From contig MVRB01000085.1 in assembly GCA_002067635.1 (NCBI GenBank), positions 1-12,800 of the forward strand: a stretch of 12,800 nt of DNA, written 5' to 3'. The position numbers and the translations under genes were made by a program. Shown one piece after another: positions 1-7,638 of the stretch (positions are counted from its first letter, which is position 1; each line of letters starts with the position of its first letter). The DNA comes from Methanomassiliicoccales archaeon PtaU1.Bin030 (GTDB lineage: Archaea; Thermoplasmatota; Thermoplasmata; Methanomassiliicoccales; Methanomassiliicoccaceae). The notes under the pieces are model-generated. The model was not told where the DNA came from and made no database searches. It saw only the letters and a program-made list of their open reading frames with translations.

Positions 1-21
1 ATGGGCGAGACGGACAGGTGA
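1..21 (+). CDS. fpoD: FpoD/NuoD (49-kDa-like subunit), last six codons
   Basis: Reading from base 1 gives Met-Gly-Glu-Thr-Asp-Arg followed by TGA. NuoD/FpoD proteins characteristically end in a GE(V/I/T)DR tail, and in archaeal fpo and bacterial nuo operons D directly precedes H, as here. FpoD is part of the connecting module that holds the quinone/methanophenazine-binding site next to FpoH. Only the C-terminal tip is in the window, so the call rests on this tail plus gene order. The stop codon lies inside an AGGTGATCA stretch (16-24) that matches the anti-Shine-Dalgarno end of archaeal 16S rRNA and probably serves the next gene. Confidence 0.75.
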   Translation: MGETDR

Positions 22-27
22 TCACAG

Positions 28-1119
28 ATGTACATCGATATTTGGCAATTCCTCGGTGGCCTCGTTCATTGGCTCTTCGTGGATATCATTGGACCCATCG
101 TAGGATGGATCGGCTTCCACGGACTGGAGAGCTGGCTGGGCAGCCCCGGGGTACTGAACTTCGTGACCATCCTGTTGGTCGCGCTTATCGTCTTCACTGT
201 AGGGATGCTAGTGGCGATCACTCACATCTGGCAAGAGCGTAAGACGCTCGGGCGCCTTATGGATAGGCGAGGTACCCAGGTCGGACCCATAGGTCTGTTC
301 CAGAACTTCGCTGACGGCCTCAAGGTGCTGGTGAAGGAAGCCATCATTCCGGATGCCGCCGATGCCCTCGTCTACAATGCGGCACCGGTCATCATCATCG
401 GCGTCTCCTTGTTCATGTTCGTCACCATCCCATACAGCCAGGGCTTTTACGTGGCCAATCCGCAGATGAGCGTCCTGTTGACGTTGGCCATCTTCAGCCT
501 GGTACCGTTCGGGGTACTGATCGGAGGGTGGGCGTCCAACAATAAATACACGCTCATCGGCGGCCTTCGTGCCGCAGCCCAAATCATCGCTTACGAGATC
601 CCCCTTCTTCTCTCGGTGATAGGCGTTATCATCCTCGCCGGAAGCCTGAACTTCATGGACATAGTGGCCTATCAGCAATCTCATGTCTGGATGGTGGTCC
701 CCATGATCCTCGGCTTCGTCGTGTTCATCATTTCCATGAACGCCGAGCTGGAAAGGGTCCCGTTCGATCTCCCAGAAGCGGAGGCGGAACTTGTGGAAGG
801 GTGGATGACCGAGTTCGGAGGCATGAAGTTCGGTCTTATCATGATGTCCGAATACGCCCGTGGTTTCGTTGGCGCTTCGATCGCCACATTGCTGTTCCTG
901 GGGGGCTGGGACATGCCGTCCTTCCTGCAGTTCATCCCTGATGAGCTTTGGTTCCTGGCAAAGGTGTTCGCGGTGTTCGGCCTCTTCATATGGATCAGGG
1001 GTGCGATGCCCCGTGTGAGGACCGATCAGATACTGGCCATCGGCTGGAAGAGGTTGTTGCCCCTAGCGGCCATCAATATCTTCATAGCGATAATCTTCAA
1101 GACCCTGGGGTGGTTCTAA
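28..1119 (+). CDS. fpoH: F420H2 dehydrogenase / complex I subunit H (NuoH-like)
   Basis: This 363-residue, strongly hydrophobic protein has about eight or nine membrane helices. It is the NuoH/ND1-type subunit that anchors the peripheral arm and forms the roof of the quinone or methanophenazine chamber. Family signatures are visible: the first cytoplasmic loop ERKTLGRLMDRRG near residues 70-82, and the acidic loop ERVPFDLPEAEAELVEGW at 242-259, followed by a GGMKFGLIMMSEYARGF stretch that lines the proton-coupling channel. The length fits the family, whose members usually run to roughly 320-370 residues. The ATG at 28 lies just after GGTGATC (17-23), a strong ribosome binding site with short spacing. 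It follows fpoD by six bases and its stop touches the fpoI start, so it sits inside one operon. Whether the enzyme uses F420H2, ferredoxin or another donor cannot be read from this subunit. Confidence 0.95.
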   Translation: MYIDIWQFLGGLVHWLFVDIIGPIVGWIGFHGLESWLGSPGVLNFVTILLVALIVFTVGMLVAITHIWQERKTLGRLMDRRGTQVGPIGLFQNFADGLKVLVKEAIIPDAADALVYNAAPVIIIGVSLFMFVTIPYSQGFYVANPQMSVLLTLAIFSLVPFGVLIGGWASNNKYTLIGGLRAAAQIIAYEIPLLLSVIGVIILAGSLNFMDIVAYQQSHVWMVVPMILGFVVFIISMNAELERVPFDLPEAEAELVEGWMTEFGGMKFGLIMMSEYARGFVGASIATLLFLGGWDMPSFLQFIPDELWFLAKVFAVFGLFIWIRGAMPRVRTDQILAIGWKRLLPLAAINIFIAIIFKTLGWF

Positions 1120-1875
1120 ATGGCTGAAGCCCAGAAGACACGAAAGGACAAGGAGTTGGGCCTTACTGGCTTCATCCTAAAGCCGATGCTGCTCACCCTG
1201 AAGCAAACCATAAAGTCGACCATCCACCGGCCTCAGACCGTGCAGTACCCATGGGAGAAGATAGTCCTCCCTGACGTCTTCCGCGGTCGTCCTGGGCTGA
1301 TCTTCGACAAGTGCATCGGCTGTGGCATATGCGTGCGCATCTGCCCTACCCGGTGCATCGATCTGGTCACGGTGGACGACCTCAAGAAAGAAGAAGGGAA
1401 ACCGGCGGAGAAGGTCAAGCGACCACGCGTGAACGTTGGCCGGTGCATGATGTGCGGCTACTGCGCCGAATACTGCCCCACCAAAGCCATGATTGTAACG
1501 CCGGAGTACGAACTGGCATCATGGACCAGAGAGGAAATTATCTACGATCCTTACAAACTGCAGTTCCCGGGTGTACCCGGTAACGAAGTCCATATCATCG
1601 AGGTGCTTCCCTCCGAGCTGAAGAAGGAAGGTGTTGTTCCCAGGCCCAACACCGAGAACAAGGACCTTCCCATACTGGAGGAGAAGAAGTGCATCAGCTG
1701 CTCGCGGTGCGCTAAGGACTGCCCGACTGAGGCGATTGTGATGAAAGAGTTCGGAGTGAATGAGAAGGGCAGGCCGATCAAGCGGCCGGTCATCGACAAG
1801 GAGAAGTGCGTCTCCTGCGAGACCTGTGTGGAAGTATGTCCTAAGGATGCCCTCACCATGTCGGAGGTGCTGTAA
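1120..1875 (+). CDS. fpoI: FpoI/NuoI iron-sulfur subunit with a fused second ferredoxin domain
   Basis: This 251-residue protein is the NuoI-type (TYKY) subunit that passes electrons through the connecting module to the quinone site. The normal part has an amphipathic N-terminal segment and two 4Fe-4S motifs: C65-C68-C71-C75 (CIGCGICVRICP) and C109-C112-C115-C119 (CMMCGYCAEYCP). NuoI-type proteins usually stop soon after the second motif, at about 130-180 residues. This one continues through a linker (about 125-187) into another 2x[4Fe-4S] ferredoxin fold with C191-C194-C197-C201 and C230-C233-C236-C240, so four clusters are predicted. The reading frame is uninterrupted and all sixteen ligand cysteines are present, so the extension looks functional. 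It starts at the base after the fpoH stop and ends one base before fpoJ. I infer that the extra domain accepts electrons from ferredoxin or a partner such as a heterodisulfide reductase module, because the operon shows no other input subunit. Confidence 0.93.
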   Translation: MAEAQKTRKDKELGLTGFILKPMLLTLKQTIKSTIHRPQTVQYPWEKIVLPDVFRGRPGLIFDKCIGCGICVRICPTRCIDLVTVDDLKKEEGKPAEKVKRPRVNVGRCMMCGYCAEYCPTKAMIVTPEYELASWTREEIIYDPYKLQFPGVPGNEVHIIEVLPSELKKEGVVPRPNTENKDLPILEEKKCISCSRCAKDCPTEAIVMKEFGVNEKGRPIKRPVIDKEKCVSCETCVEVCPKDALTMSEVL

Positions 1876-2148
1876 ATGCCGCTCGAGTGGGACCTGATCG
1901 TATTCCTGTTCATCTCCGCGGTGGCCATCGGGGCTGCCCTGGCAGTCGTCTGGTCCAAGGAGGTCGTACGCAGCGTGGTGTTCCTGGCGCTGGTGTTCCT
2001 GTGCATCGGGTTCACCTACGTCTTCCTGAACGCCGAATATCTTGCCGTTGTGCAGATCATGATCTATGTCGGTGCGGTGTCGGTCCTTATGCTGTTCGGT
2101 ATCATGCTGACGAAACGCCGTCTGCTCGGAGGTGACCGGTGTGAATAA
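1876..2148 (+). CDS. fpoJ: FpoJ N-terminal half (NuoJ-like membrane subunit, split gene)
   Basis: This 90-residue protein has three predicted membrane helices and corresponds to the N-terminal half of NuoJ/ND6. The helix containing EYLAVVQIMIYVGAVSVLML (about residues 53-72) is the conserved third helix, which carries the pi-bulge that connects the quinone site to the proton channels. The ATG follows the fpoI stop directly and has a clean GGAGGTG (1863-1869) six bases upstream. The protein ends in GGDRCE after a basic KRR patch. The second half of NuoJ is encoded by the next overlapping gene. A split J is also known from Methanosarcina, where two fpoJ genes occur in the operon, so this is probably ancestral rather than a recent frameshift. 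Confidence 0.9.
   Translation: MPLEWDLIVFLFISAVAIGAALAVVWSKEVVRSVVFLALVFLCIGFTYVFLNAEYLAVVQIMIYVGAVSVLMLFGIMLTKRRLLGGDRCE
2128..2135 (+). promoter_or_regulatory. Shine-Dalgarno site deciding the second fpoJ start
   Basis: GGAGGTGA is a full match to the archaeal anti-Shine-Dalgarno sequence, placed five bases before the GTG at 2141 and still inside the first fpoJ half. It favours 2141 over the in-frame GTG at 2132, which is part of the site itself. Confidence 0.75.
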
Positions 2149-2374
2149 GCGCAACGCGCTGCTCGCCGGCACGCTCTTGCTGTTCCTGGTCATCATCTTA
2201 GGGTCCATACTCGCAGCCCAGTGGCCTGCGGGGACCCTTGGTCTGACCAACAGCAACGACCTCGCGGCCCTCCTCTTCAACGAGTACGGCGTCGTGGTCC
2301 TGATAGTCGGCATCGTCCTGTTCGTCTCCATGCTAGGCGGCGTATACCTTGCCCAGGAGGAGGATAGGAGATGA
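2141..2374 (+). CDS. fpoJ: FpoJ C-terminal half (second NuoJ-like gene)
   Basis: This 77-residue protein with two hydrophobic helices fits the last two helices of NuoJ (ND6); the second, around VVVLIVGIVLFVSMLGGVYL, resembles the NuoJ C-terminal helix. I choose the GTG at 2141 because GGAGGTGA (2128-2135) lies five bases upstream. A GTG at 2132, which would add three codons, falls inside that ribosome binding site and is unlikely to be used. The gene overlaps the first fpoJ half by eight bases and ends in ATGA with fpoK, so translation is probably coupled along the series. Sequence alone is weakly diagnostic for so short a protein; position between fpoJ-N and fpoK makes the call firm. Confidence 0.85.
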   Translation: MNKRNALLAGTLLLFLVIILGSILAAQWPAGTLGLTNSNDLAALLFNEYGVVVLIVGIVLFVSMLGGVYLAQEEDRR

Positions 2375-2673
2375 TCGCGATAGAGTACTTCCTAGGTCTG
2401 TCAGCGATCCTGTTCGCGATAGGGGCCATGGGCGTGCTGGTTAAGAAGAACGCCATCGTGGTGTTGATGTGCATTGAGCTCATGCTGAACGCCGCCAACA
2501 TCAACTTCGTGGCCTTCTCCGCCTATTACGGCGACCTTACCGGGCAAGTGTTCGCTCTCGTGTCCATCGCCATAGCGGCAGCAGAGGTCGCGGTCGGTCT
2601 GGCCATCATAATGAACCTGTACAAGACTCGGGATACCATCGGTCTCGATGAGATCAGCCTCCTGAGGTGGTAA
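2371..2673 (+). CDS. fpoK: FpoK (NuoK-like) membrane subunit
   Basis: This 100-residue, three-helix protein is of the NuoK/ND4L family, which provides part of the fourth proton path of complex I-type enzymes. The two essential membrane glutamates fall exactly where NuoK has them: E36 in CIELMLNAAN and E72 in AAAEVAVGLAI. The length matches the family (about 100 residues). The start ATG overlaps the preceding stop as ATGA and has AGGAGG (2355-2360) and a second GGAG just upstream. The C-terminal tail (KTRDTIGLDEISLLRW) is typical of NuoK. The stop at 2671-2673 lies two bases before the preferred fpoL start. Confidence 0.95.
   Translation: MIAIEYFLGLSAILFAIGAMGVLVKKNAIVVLMCIELMLNAANINFVAFSAYYGDLTGQVFALVSIAIAAAEVAVGLAIIMNLYKTRDTIGLDEISLLRW
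2664..2669 (+). promoter_or_regulatory. Shine-Dalgarno site favouring the GTG start of fpoL
   Basis: GAGGTG sits six bases before GTG 2676 and overlaps the competing GTG 2667. Both starts are in frame; spacing supports 2676. The site lies in the last codons of fpoK, so the two genes are probably translated in a coupled way. Confidence 0.6.
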
Positions 2674-2675
2674 TA

Positions 2676-4664
2676 GTGTATTGGAGCGAGCTAGCATGGT
2701 TGATCCCCATCTTTCCTCTGATCGCGTTCGTGGTCATCGGGTTCTTGGGGAACAAATTGTTCAAGAAAGCTGAGGGAGGAGGGTATGTGGCCATCGCCAT
2801 GGCGGCGGTTTCCTGCTTCATATCCCTGATGGTAGCTTATGAGATCCTTAGCGGCGGATACCCAGGTGAGTTATTTAAGCAGAGCCTGCTTTGGATAAAT
2901 GTCCCCGGGCAGGACCTGAGCTTCACCTTCAATGTGGGCATCTACATCGATACCCTGACCGCCCTGATGCTGATCGTGGTGTCATTCATATCCACCCTGG
3001 TCGTCATTTACTCCGTAGGCTACATGCACGAGGAGGGGGAGAAGAAGCGCCGGTACTACGCGATCATATCCCTGTTCATCGGCGTCATGCTGGGCCTGGT
3101 CCTGGCGTCCAACTACCTGCAGATGTTCATCTTCTGGGAGCTGGTCGGCCTGTGTTCCTACCTGCTCATCGGGTTCTGGTACACCAAGCCCTCCGCGGCC
3201 TCCGCGGCCAAGAAGGCCTTCCTGGTCACCCGGGTCGGCGATATAATGTTCATGCTCGGCCTGTTCATCTTCTTCGTCGGCTTCGGCGGGAACCTGGACT
3301 ACGAGCACATCTTCAACTACAACTTCGAGGACTTCGTCGGAGGGAACAGCATGCTGACCCTCGGCACCTTCTTCATCTTTGGAGGTGCGGTCGGTAAGTC
3401 CGCCCAGTTCCCCCTGCACGACTGGCTTCCTGATGCCATGGAGGGCCCGACCACGGTCTCGGCCCTTATCCATGCAGCCACCATGGTCAAGGCCGGTGTG
3501 TACCTCGTGGCCCGTTCCTACCCCGTGATGGTGGAGACGCCGGACACGATGCTCATAGTTGCCATCGTTGGAGGTATAACTGCCCTGATGGCAGCGACCA
3601 TGGCGCTGAACAACCCCAACATCAAGAGGGTTCTGGCCTACTCGACCATCAGTCAGCTGGGATACATGTTCCTGGCACTGGGGACGGGCGGGTACTTCTT
3701 TGCCCTGACCCAGGAGGCTAACGCCGGGTACACCTCCGGCATGTTCCACCTGATGAACCACGCGTTCTTCAAGGCCCTGCTCTTCCTGAGCGCCGGTGCG
3801 GTCATCCACGCCGTGCACACTGAGGACATGCGCCTCATGGGAGGGCTGTCGAAGAAGCTGAAGATAACTTCCTTGGTGATGCTGATAGGTTGCATATCCA
3901 TCGCCGGTATCCCACCGCTTTCCGGGTTCTGGTCCAAGGACGAGATCCTGGCCTCGGTGTGGGAGACCGGAGCGGAGAACCCCATATTCTATCTGCTTTA
4001 CATAATGGGCATATTGACCGCGTTCATGACCGCGTTCTACATGTTCCGCCTGTGGTTCATGACCTTCAAGGGAGAACCTCGCGACCACCATGCATACGAT
4101 CATGCGCACGAGGCCCCCAAGGTGATGTGGGTGCCCCTGGCCATCCTTGCCGTCCTGGCGTTCGGCTCGGGTTTCGCCCTGTTCATGGGCTTCGGGGAGG
4201 CCATCGTCCCCAATATAGAGCACTGGCATGCGCACTCCGAGGACGTCGCCGGCATACTGACGACGATATTCTCGGAGTGGCAGACCTATCTGTCCATCAT
4301 CGCGGCGGCCTTAGGTATCTATCTGGCCTACCTGATGTACATGAAGAAGTCCATCAACCCCGATGTGTTCGTGGCCACCCCTGGACGTAAGAGGGTGTAT
4401 GACTTCCTCCTTGCCAGGTACGGCTTCACCGCCGGTTACGACTGGATAGGTCTGAAGGTCGTCTACGGGCTGTCCCTCGTGGTGGATTGGTTCGACCGCA
4501 AGGTCATCGACGGCATCGTGAACGGCTTTGCCACTATCACGGTGCGCCTGGGCAATGTCCTTAGAAAGGGGCAGACCGGGTTCGTTCAGACCTATGCGGG
4601 GGTTGTATTAGCGGGTGTATCGCTGATCGTAATCCTCCTCTTTTTACTCGGAGGTCTGATTTAG
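2676..4664 (+). CDS. fpoL: FpoL (NuoL-like) antiporter-type subunit
   Basis: This is the large distal proton-pumping subunit (662 residues, NuoL/ND5 family), with about 14-16 membrane helices and the long C-terminal lateral helix that clamps the membrane arm. Antiporter-channel residues are visible: E155 in FWELVGLCSYLLIGFWY, K241 in GKSAQFPLHDWLPDAMEGPT, histidine H266 and lysine K272 in the following helix, and a conserved IAGIPPLSGFWSKDEIL segment further on. The last 120 or so residues contain an amphipathic stretch and a final helix, as in full-length NuoL. The start is taken as GTG 2676 because GAGGTG (2664-2669) lies six bases upstream; the GTG at 2667, three codons earlier, is part of that site. 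A histidine-rich loop (DHHAYDHAHEAPK) lies near 4083-4120. Confidence 0.95.
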   Translation: MYWSELAWLIPIFPLIAFVVIGFLGNKLFKKAEGGGYVAIAMAAVSCFISLMVAYEILSGGYPGELFKQSLLWINVPGQDLSFTFNVGIYIDTLTALMLIVVSFISTLVVIYSVGYMHEEGEKKRRYYAIISLFIGVMLGLVLASNYLQMFIFWELVGLCSYLLIGFWYTKPSAASAAKKAFLVTRVGDIMFMLGLFIFFVGFGGNLDYEHIFNYNFEDFVGGNSMLTLGTFFIFGGAVGKSAQFPLHDWLPDAMEGPTTVSALIHAATMVKAGVYLVARSYPVMVETPDTMLIVAIVGGITALMAATMALNNPNIKRVLAYSTISQLGYMFLALGTGGYFFALTQEANAGYTSGMFHLMNHAFFKALLFLSAGAVIHAVHTEDMRLMGGLSKKLKITSLVMLIGCISIAGIPPLSGFWSKDEILASVWETGAENPIFYLLYIMGILTAFMTAFYMFRLWFMTFKGEPRDHHAYDHAHEAPKVMWVPLAILAVLAFGSGFALFMGFGEAIVPNIEHWHAHSEDVAGILTTIFSEWQTYLSIIAAALGIYLAYLMYMKKSINPDVFVATPGRKRVYDFLLARYGFTAGYDWIGLKVVYGLSLVVDWFDRKVIDGIVNGFATITVRLGNVLRKGQTGFVQTYAGVVLAGVSLIVILLFLLGGLI

Positions 4665-6158
4665 ATGTTAGAGAACGTACCCATCTTGTCCCTGCTGCTG
4701 ATCGTCCCGTTCATTGGAGCAATGGTGACCCTGCTGCTGGGAACTTCGCCCAAGGCCTCCAAGTACCTAGCCCTGGCCTTTTCAGGGATAACGCTGGCCC
4801 TATCAGTGCTCCTGCTGTTCAACTTCTCCCTGAGCTCCACGGAAGCGTTCCAGTTCAGGGAGAACTACGTTTGGATCCAGCAGCTGGGGATATCGTACAA
4901 CCTGGCAGTGGACGGGATCAGCCTGCCCATGGTCTTCCTGTCCGCCCTGCTGGTGTTCCTCTCCATACTGTTCTCCTGGGACGTGGAGGAGAGGACCAGG
5001 ACCTACATGGGCCTCATGCTGATACTGGAAGTGGGAGTGCTGGGCGTCTTCATGGCCCTGGACTACTTCCTCTTCTATGTGTTCTGGGAGGTCGTCCTCA
5101 TACCTATGTATTTCCTCATAGCGATATGGGGAGGTCCCAGCCGGGCCTACGCCTCGATAAAGTTCTTCATATACACCCATATCGCATCGCTGGTGATGCT
5201 GCTCGGTATCTTCGCCCTGTACTTCACCGCATCCCCCCTGCTGGGCTCTCCGAGCTTCGGCATGGAGTCTATCGCTTCGGTGGCCGGCAGCTTCGGTCAC
5301 GATCTAGCACTGATCGTGTTCTCAGCGCTCCTGTTCGGCTTCATCGTCAAGATGCCGATGGTGCCGTTCCACACTTGGTTGCCGGACGCGCACGTGCAGG
5401 CCCCTACCGCAGGGTCGGTCCTTCTGGCCGGGCTCCTGCTGAAGATGGGGTCGTACGGTGTGATAAGGGTCTGCATAACTACCTTCAACGACCTCTCTCA
5501 CGAGGCCACTATCATGGTCGCCCTGGCCGTAATAGGTGTGGTTTCCATCATCTATGGGGCGTTCGCCTGCCTGGCGCAGACCGACCTAAAGAAGATGGTC
5601 GCCTACTCCTCCATCAGCCACATGGGCATCGTCCTGCTGGGCATCGCTACCATGACTGAGCTGGGACTGGCGGCGGCCGTATTCCAGATGTTCTCTCATG
5701 GCCTGATCACAGCAGTGCTCTTCATGACCTGCGGCATGTTCCAGCATAAAGCGGGCACCAGAGAGATACCTTTGCTGGGAGGTCTAGCGCCGAAGATGCC
5801 CATCGTGGCCACCATCATGATGATCGGCTTCATGGCCTCCCTTGGGCTTCCCGGATTGGTCGGGTTCATCGCCGAGTTCTCGGTGTTCACCGCCACCTAC
5901 AATATATTCGATCTGTGGGTGCTGATACCGGTGATGAGCGTCGCCATCACTGCAGCCTACTACATATGGGCCATGCAGAGGACCATTTTTGGGGATCTGA
6001 CAACAAAGATCGACACCAAGCACATCCATGACTCGTACTGGTTCGAGACCATGCCGCTGGCCGTCCTCATCGGACTCATAGCGCTGTTCGGCATCTTCCC
6101 GTCCCTCCTCATGGATATCATCTTGCCGTCGGTCGCACCCCTTGCGGCGGTGATCTAA
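4665..6158 (+). CDS. fpoM: FpoM (NuoM-like) antiporter-type subunit
   Basis: This 497-residue membrane protein with about 14 helices is of the NuoM/ND4 family, one of the proton-translocating modules. Residues known to be essential in NuoM have direct counterparts: E142 in FWEVVLIPMYFLIAIWGG, K229 in VKMPMVPFHTWLPDAHVQAP, K260 in LLLKMGSYG, and E404 in GFIAEFSVF. The length is normal. The ATG follows the fpoL TAG immediately, with GGAGGT (4650-4655) upstream. The stop is one base before the fpoN ATG. No truncation or frameshift is seen. Confidence 0.96.
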   Translation: MLENVPILSLLLIVPFIGAMVTLLLGTSPKASKYLALAFSGITLALSVLLLFNFSLSSTEAFQFRENYVWIQQLGISYNLAVDGISLPMVFLSALLVFLSILFSWDVEERTRTYMGLMLILEVGVLGVFMALDYFLFYVFWEVVLIPMYFLIAIWGGPSRAYASIKFFIYTHIASLVMLLGIFALYFTASPLLGSPSFGMESIASVAGSFGHDLALIVFSALLFGFIVKMPMVPFHTWLPDAHVQAPTAGSVLLAGLLLKMGSYGVIRVCITTFNDLSHEATIMVALAVIGVVSIIYGAFACLAQTDLKKMVAYSSISHMGIVLLGIATMTELGLAAAVFQMFSHGLITAVLFMTCGMFQHKAGTREIPLLGGLAPKMPIVATIMMIGFMASLGLPGLVGFIAEFSVFTATYNIFDLWVLIPVMSVAITAAYYIWAMQRTIFGDLTTKIDTKHIHDSYWFETMPLAVLIGLIALFGIFPSLLMDIILPSVAPLAAVI

Positions 6159-6159
6159 A

Positions 6160-7629
6160 ATGGCAATCGATTACAGCGCACTATATCCCGTAATGGTCAT
6201 GGTGGTCTTCGCCGCCGCCCTTCCTGCGGTCCACGCCGTCGCCAGGTCCAGCCGCGTACTGGCCGGTGTTTCGCTCGTGGGAATATTCGTGACCATGGCC
6301 CTGGAGCTGATGTACATAGTGTCCGGCGAATACCCCGTTGCCATCGGCGGCGCCTCCGTGGAGCTGCTGAGGCTGGATGTGTTCGCGGCGCTGTTCGCAT
6401 TGGTGTTCCTGGCCGTCGCCTTCTATGTGGTCCTGGCCTCGGCCAGGTACGTGGAGAAGGACCGCCACCAGGCGGAGTATTTCTCGCTCATCATGCTGGC
6501 CACCGCAGGCATGATGGTCGTGGCCATGGCCGTGGACCTGATAGCCCTGTTCGCGGGCCTCGAGGTCGCTTCCATCTCCACCTTCGCCCTTACAGCCTTC
6601 CGCAAGAAGGACAAGAGGGGTGCGGAGGCGGGTGCGAAGTACTATGTCATAGGAGGGCTGTCATCGGCCATAGCCCTGTACGGCATTTCCCTGCTGTATG
6701 GGATAACAGGCACGACCAACATCGCAGGTATCAACACCGCCCTGGCCGGAATGGGCCCAGAGCTGGACATTGCCCTGCTGCTCGCCATAGGCCTTCTGAT
6801 CGCCGGTTTCGGTTTCAAGGTAGCCCTTGTTCCGTTCCATATGTGGGCCCCGGACGTTTACGAGGGGGCTCCTGACCCCATCGCCGGTCTGCTCGCTGCA
6901 GGCTCCAAGAAGATGGGCGTGGTCCTCCTGTTCAAGGTCTTCTTGGTCGGCCTCATCGCCATCAAGGCGGACTGGCAGCTGCTGGCGGGAGTGGTGGCGG
7001 TTCTGACCATGACGGTCGGGAACGTTATCGCGGTCCAGCAGACCAATATCAAGAGGATGCTGGCGTACTCCTCGGTGGGGCAAGCTGGTTACATGATCAT
7101 CGCTCTGGCGGTAGCCACACCCTATGCGGTCGAGGGCAGCATATTCCACATCATCACCCATGCCTTCATGAAGGGCGGGGCGTTCATGATCGTGGCCGCT
7201 CTCGCCTATGTGGCGCTGGGTGAGAACATCGCTAACTACAAGGGCCTGGCGAAGAGGGCACCGTTCCTGGCGATCTCCATGACGCTCCTGCTCTTCGCCT
7301 TAGCCGGCATACCGCCGCTGTCCGGGTTCGTGAGCAAGTTCGTCCTGTTCTCCGCGGCCATCGATGCTTCGCAGATCGCGGACCAGAGCTGGATGTTATG
7401 GCTTGCTGTTGCGGCCATCCTCAACAGCGCACTGTCACTGTACTATTACGTCCGCGTGATCAAGTACATGTACGTGGACGAGGGGTCCATAAAGGATAAG
7501 ATCAAGGTCCCCTGGTCTATGACCGCCGCTGTTGCCATCTGCGTCATAGCGACCATCGTTCTCGGTGTGTGGCCTGACCCCGTGATAGACATCTGCGAGC
7601 AGGCCGCCAGAACATTGTTCGCCGGATGA
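6160..7629 (+). CDS. fpoN: FpoN (NuoN-like) antiporter-type subunit
   Basis: This 489-residue membrane protein with about 14 helices is the NuoN/ND2-type proton-translocating module closest to the peripheral arm. Channel residues visible are E135 in FAGLEVASISTFAL, K220 in GFGFKVALVPFHMWAPDVYEG, K250/K251 in GSKKMGVV, and a later lysine in LSGFVSKFVLF. The ATG has GGTGATC (6149-6155) just upstream, overlapping the end of fpoM. This is the last gene of the operon in the window. Methanosarcina has fpoO next, but here only nine bases separate fpoN from a gene on the opposite strand, so fpoO is absent at this locus. Confidence 0.96.
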   Translation: MAIDYSALYPVMVMVVFAAALPAVHAVARSSRVLAGVSLVGIFVTMALELMYIVSGEYPVAIGGASVELLRLDVFAALFALVFLAVAFYVVLASARYVEKDRHQAEYFSLIMLATAGMMVVAMAVDLIALFAGLEVASISTFALTAFRKKDKRGAEAGAKYYVIGGLSSAIALYGISLLYGITGTTNIAGINTALAGMGPELDIALLLAIGLLIAGFGFKVALVPFHMWAPDVYEGAPDPIAGLLAAGSKKMGVVLLFKVFLVGLIAIKADWQLLAGVVAVLTMTVGNVIAVQQTNIKRMLAYSSVGQAGYMIIALAVATPYAVEGSIFHIITHAFMKGGAFMIVAALAYVALGENIANYKGLAKRAPFLAISMTLLLFALAGIPPLSGFVSKFVLFSAAIDASQIADQSWMLWLAVAAILNSALSLYYYVRVIKYMYVDEGSIKDKIKVPWSMTAAVAICVIATIVLGVWPDPVIDICEQAARTLFAG

Positions 7630-7638
7630 GAGGACACT

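Noticed and set aside
3191..3208. Direct 9-bp tandem repeat (CTCCGCGGC twice)
   Set aside because: It encodes Ser-Ala-Ala-Ser-Ala-Ala in an alanine-rich loop of FpoL, in frame and without other copies; ordinary coding microrepetition.
2982..4235. Long open frame (417 codons) on the minus strand opposite fpoL
   Set aside because: It lies entirely over the well-conserved fpoL gene; its translation is rich in His, Gln, Gly and Arg without domain pattern, as expected for the complement of membrane-helix codons in GC-rich DNA.
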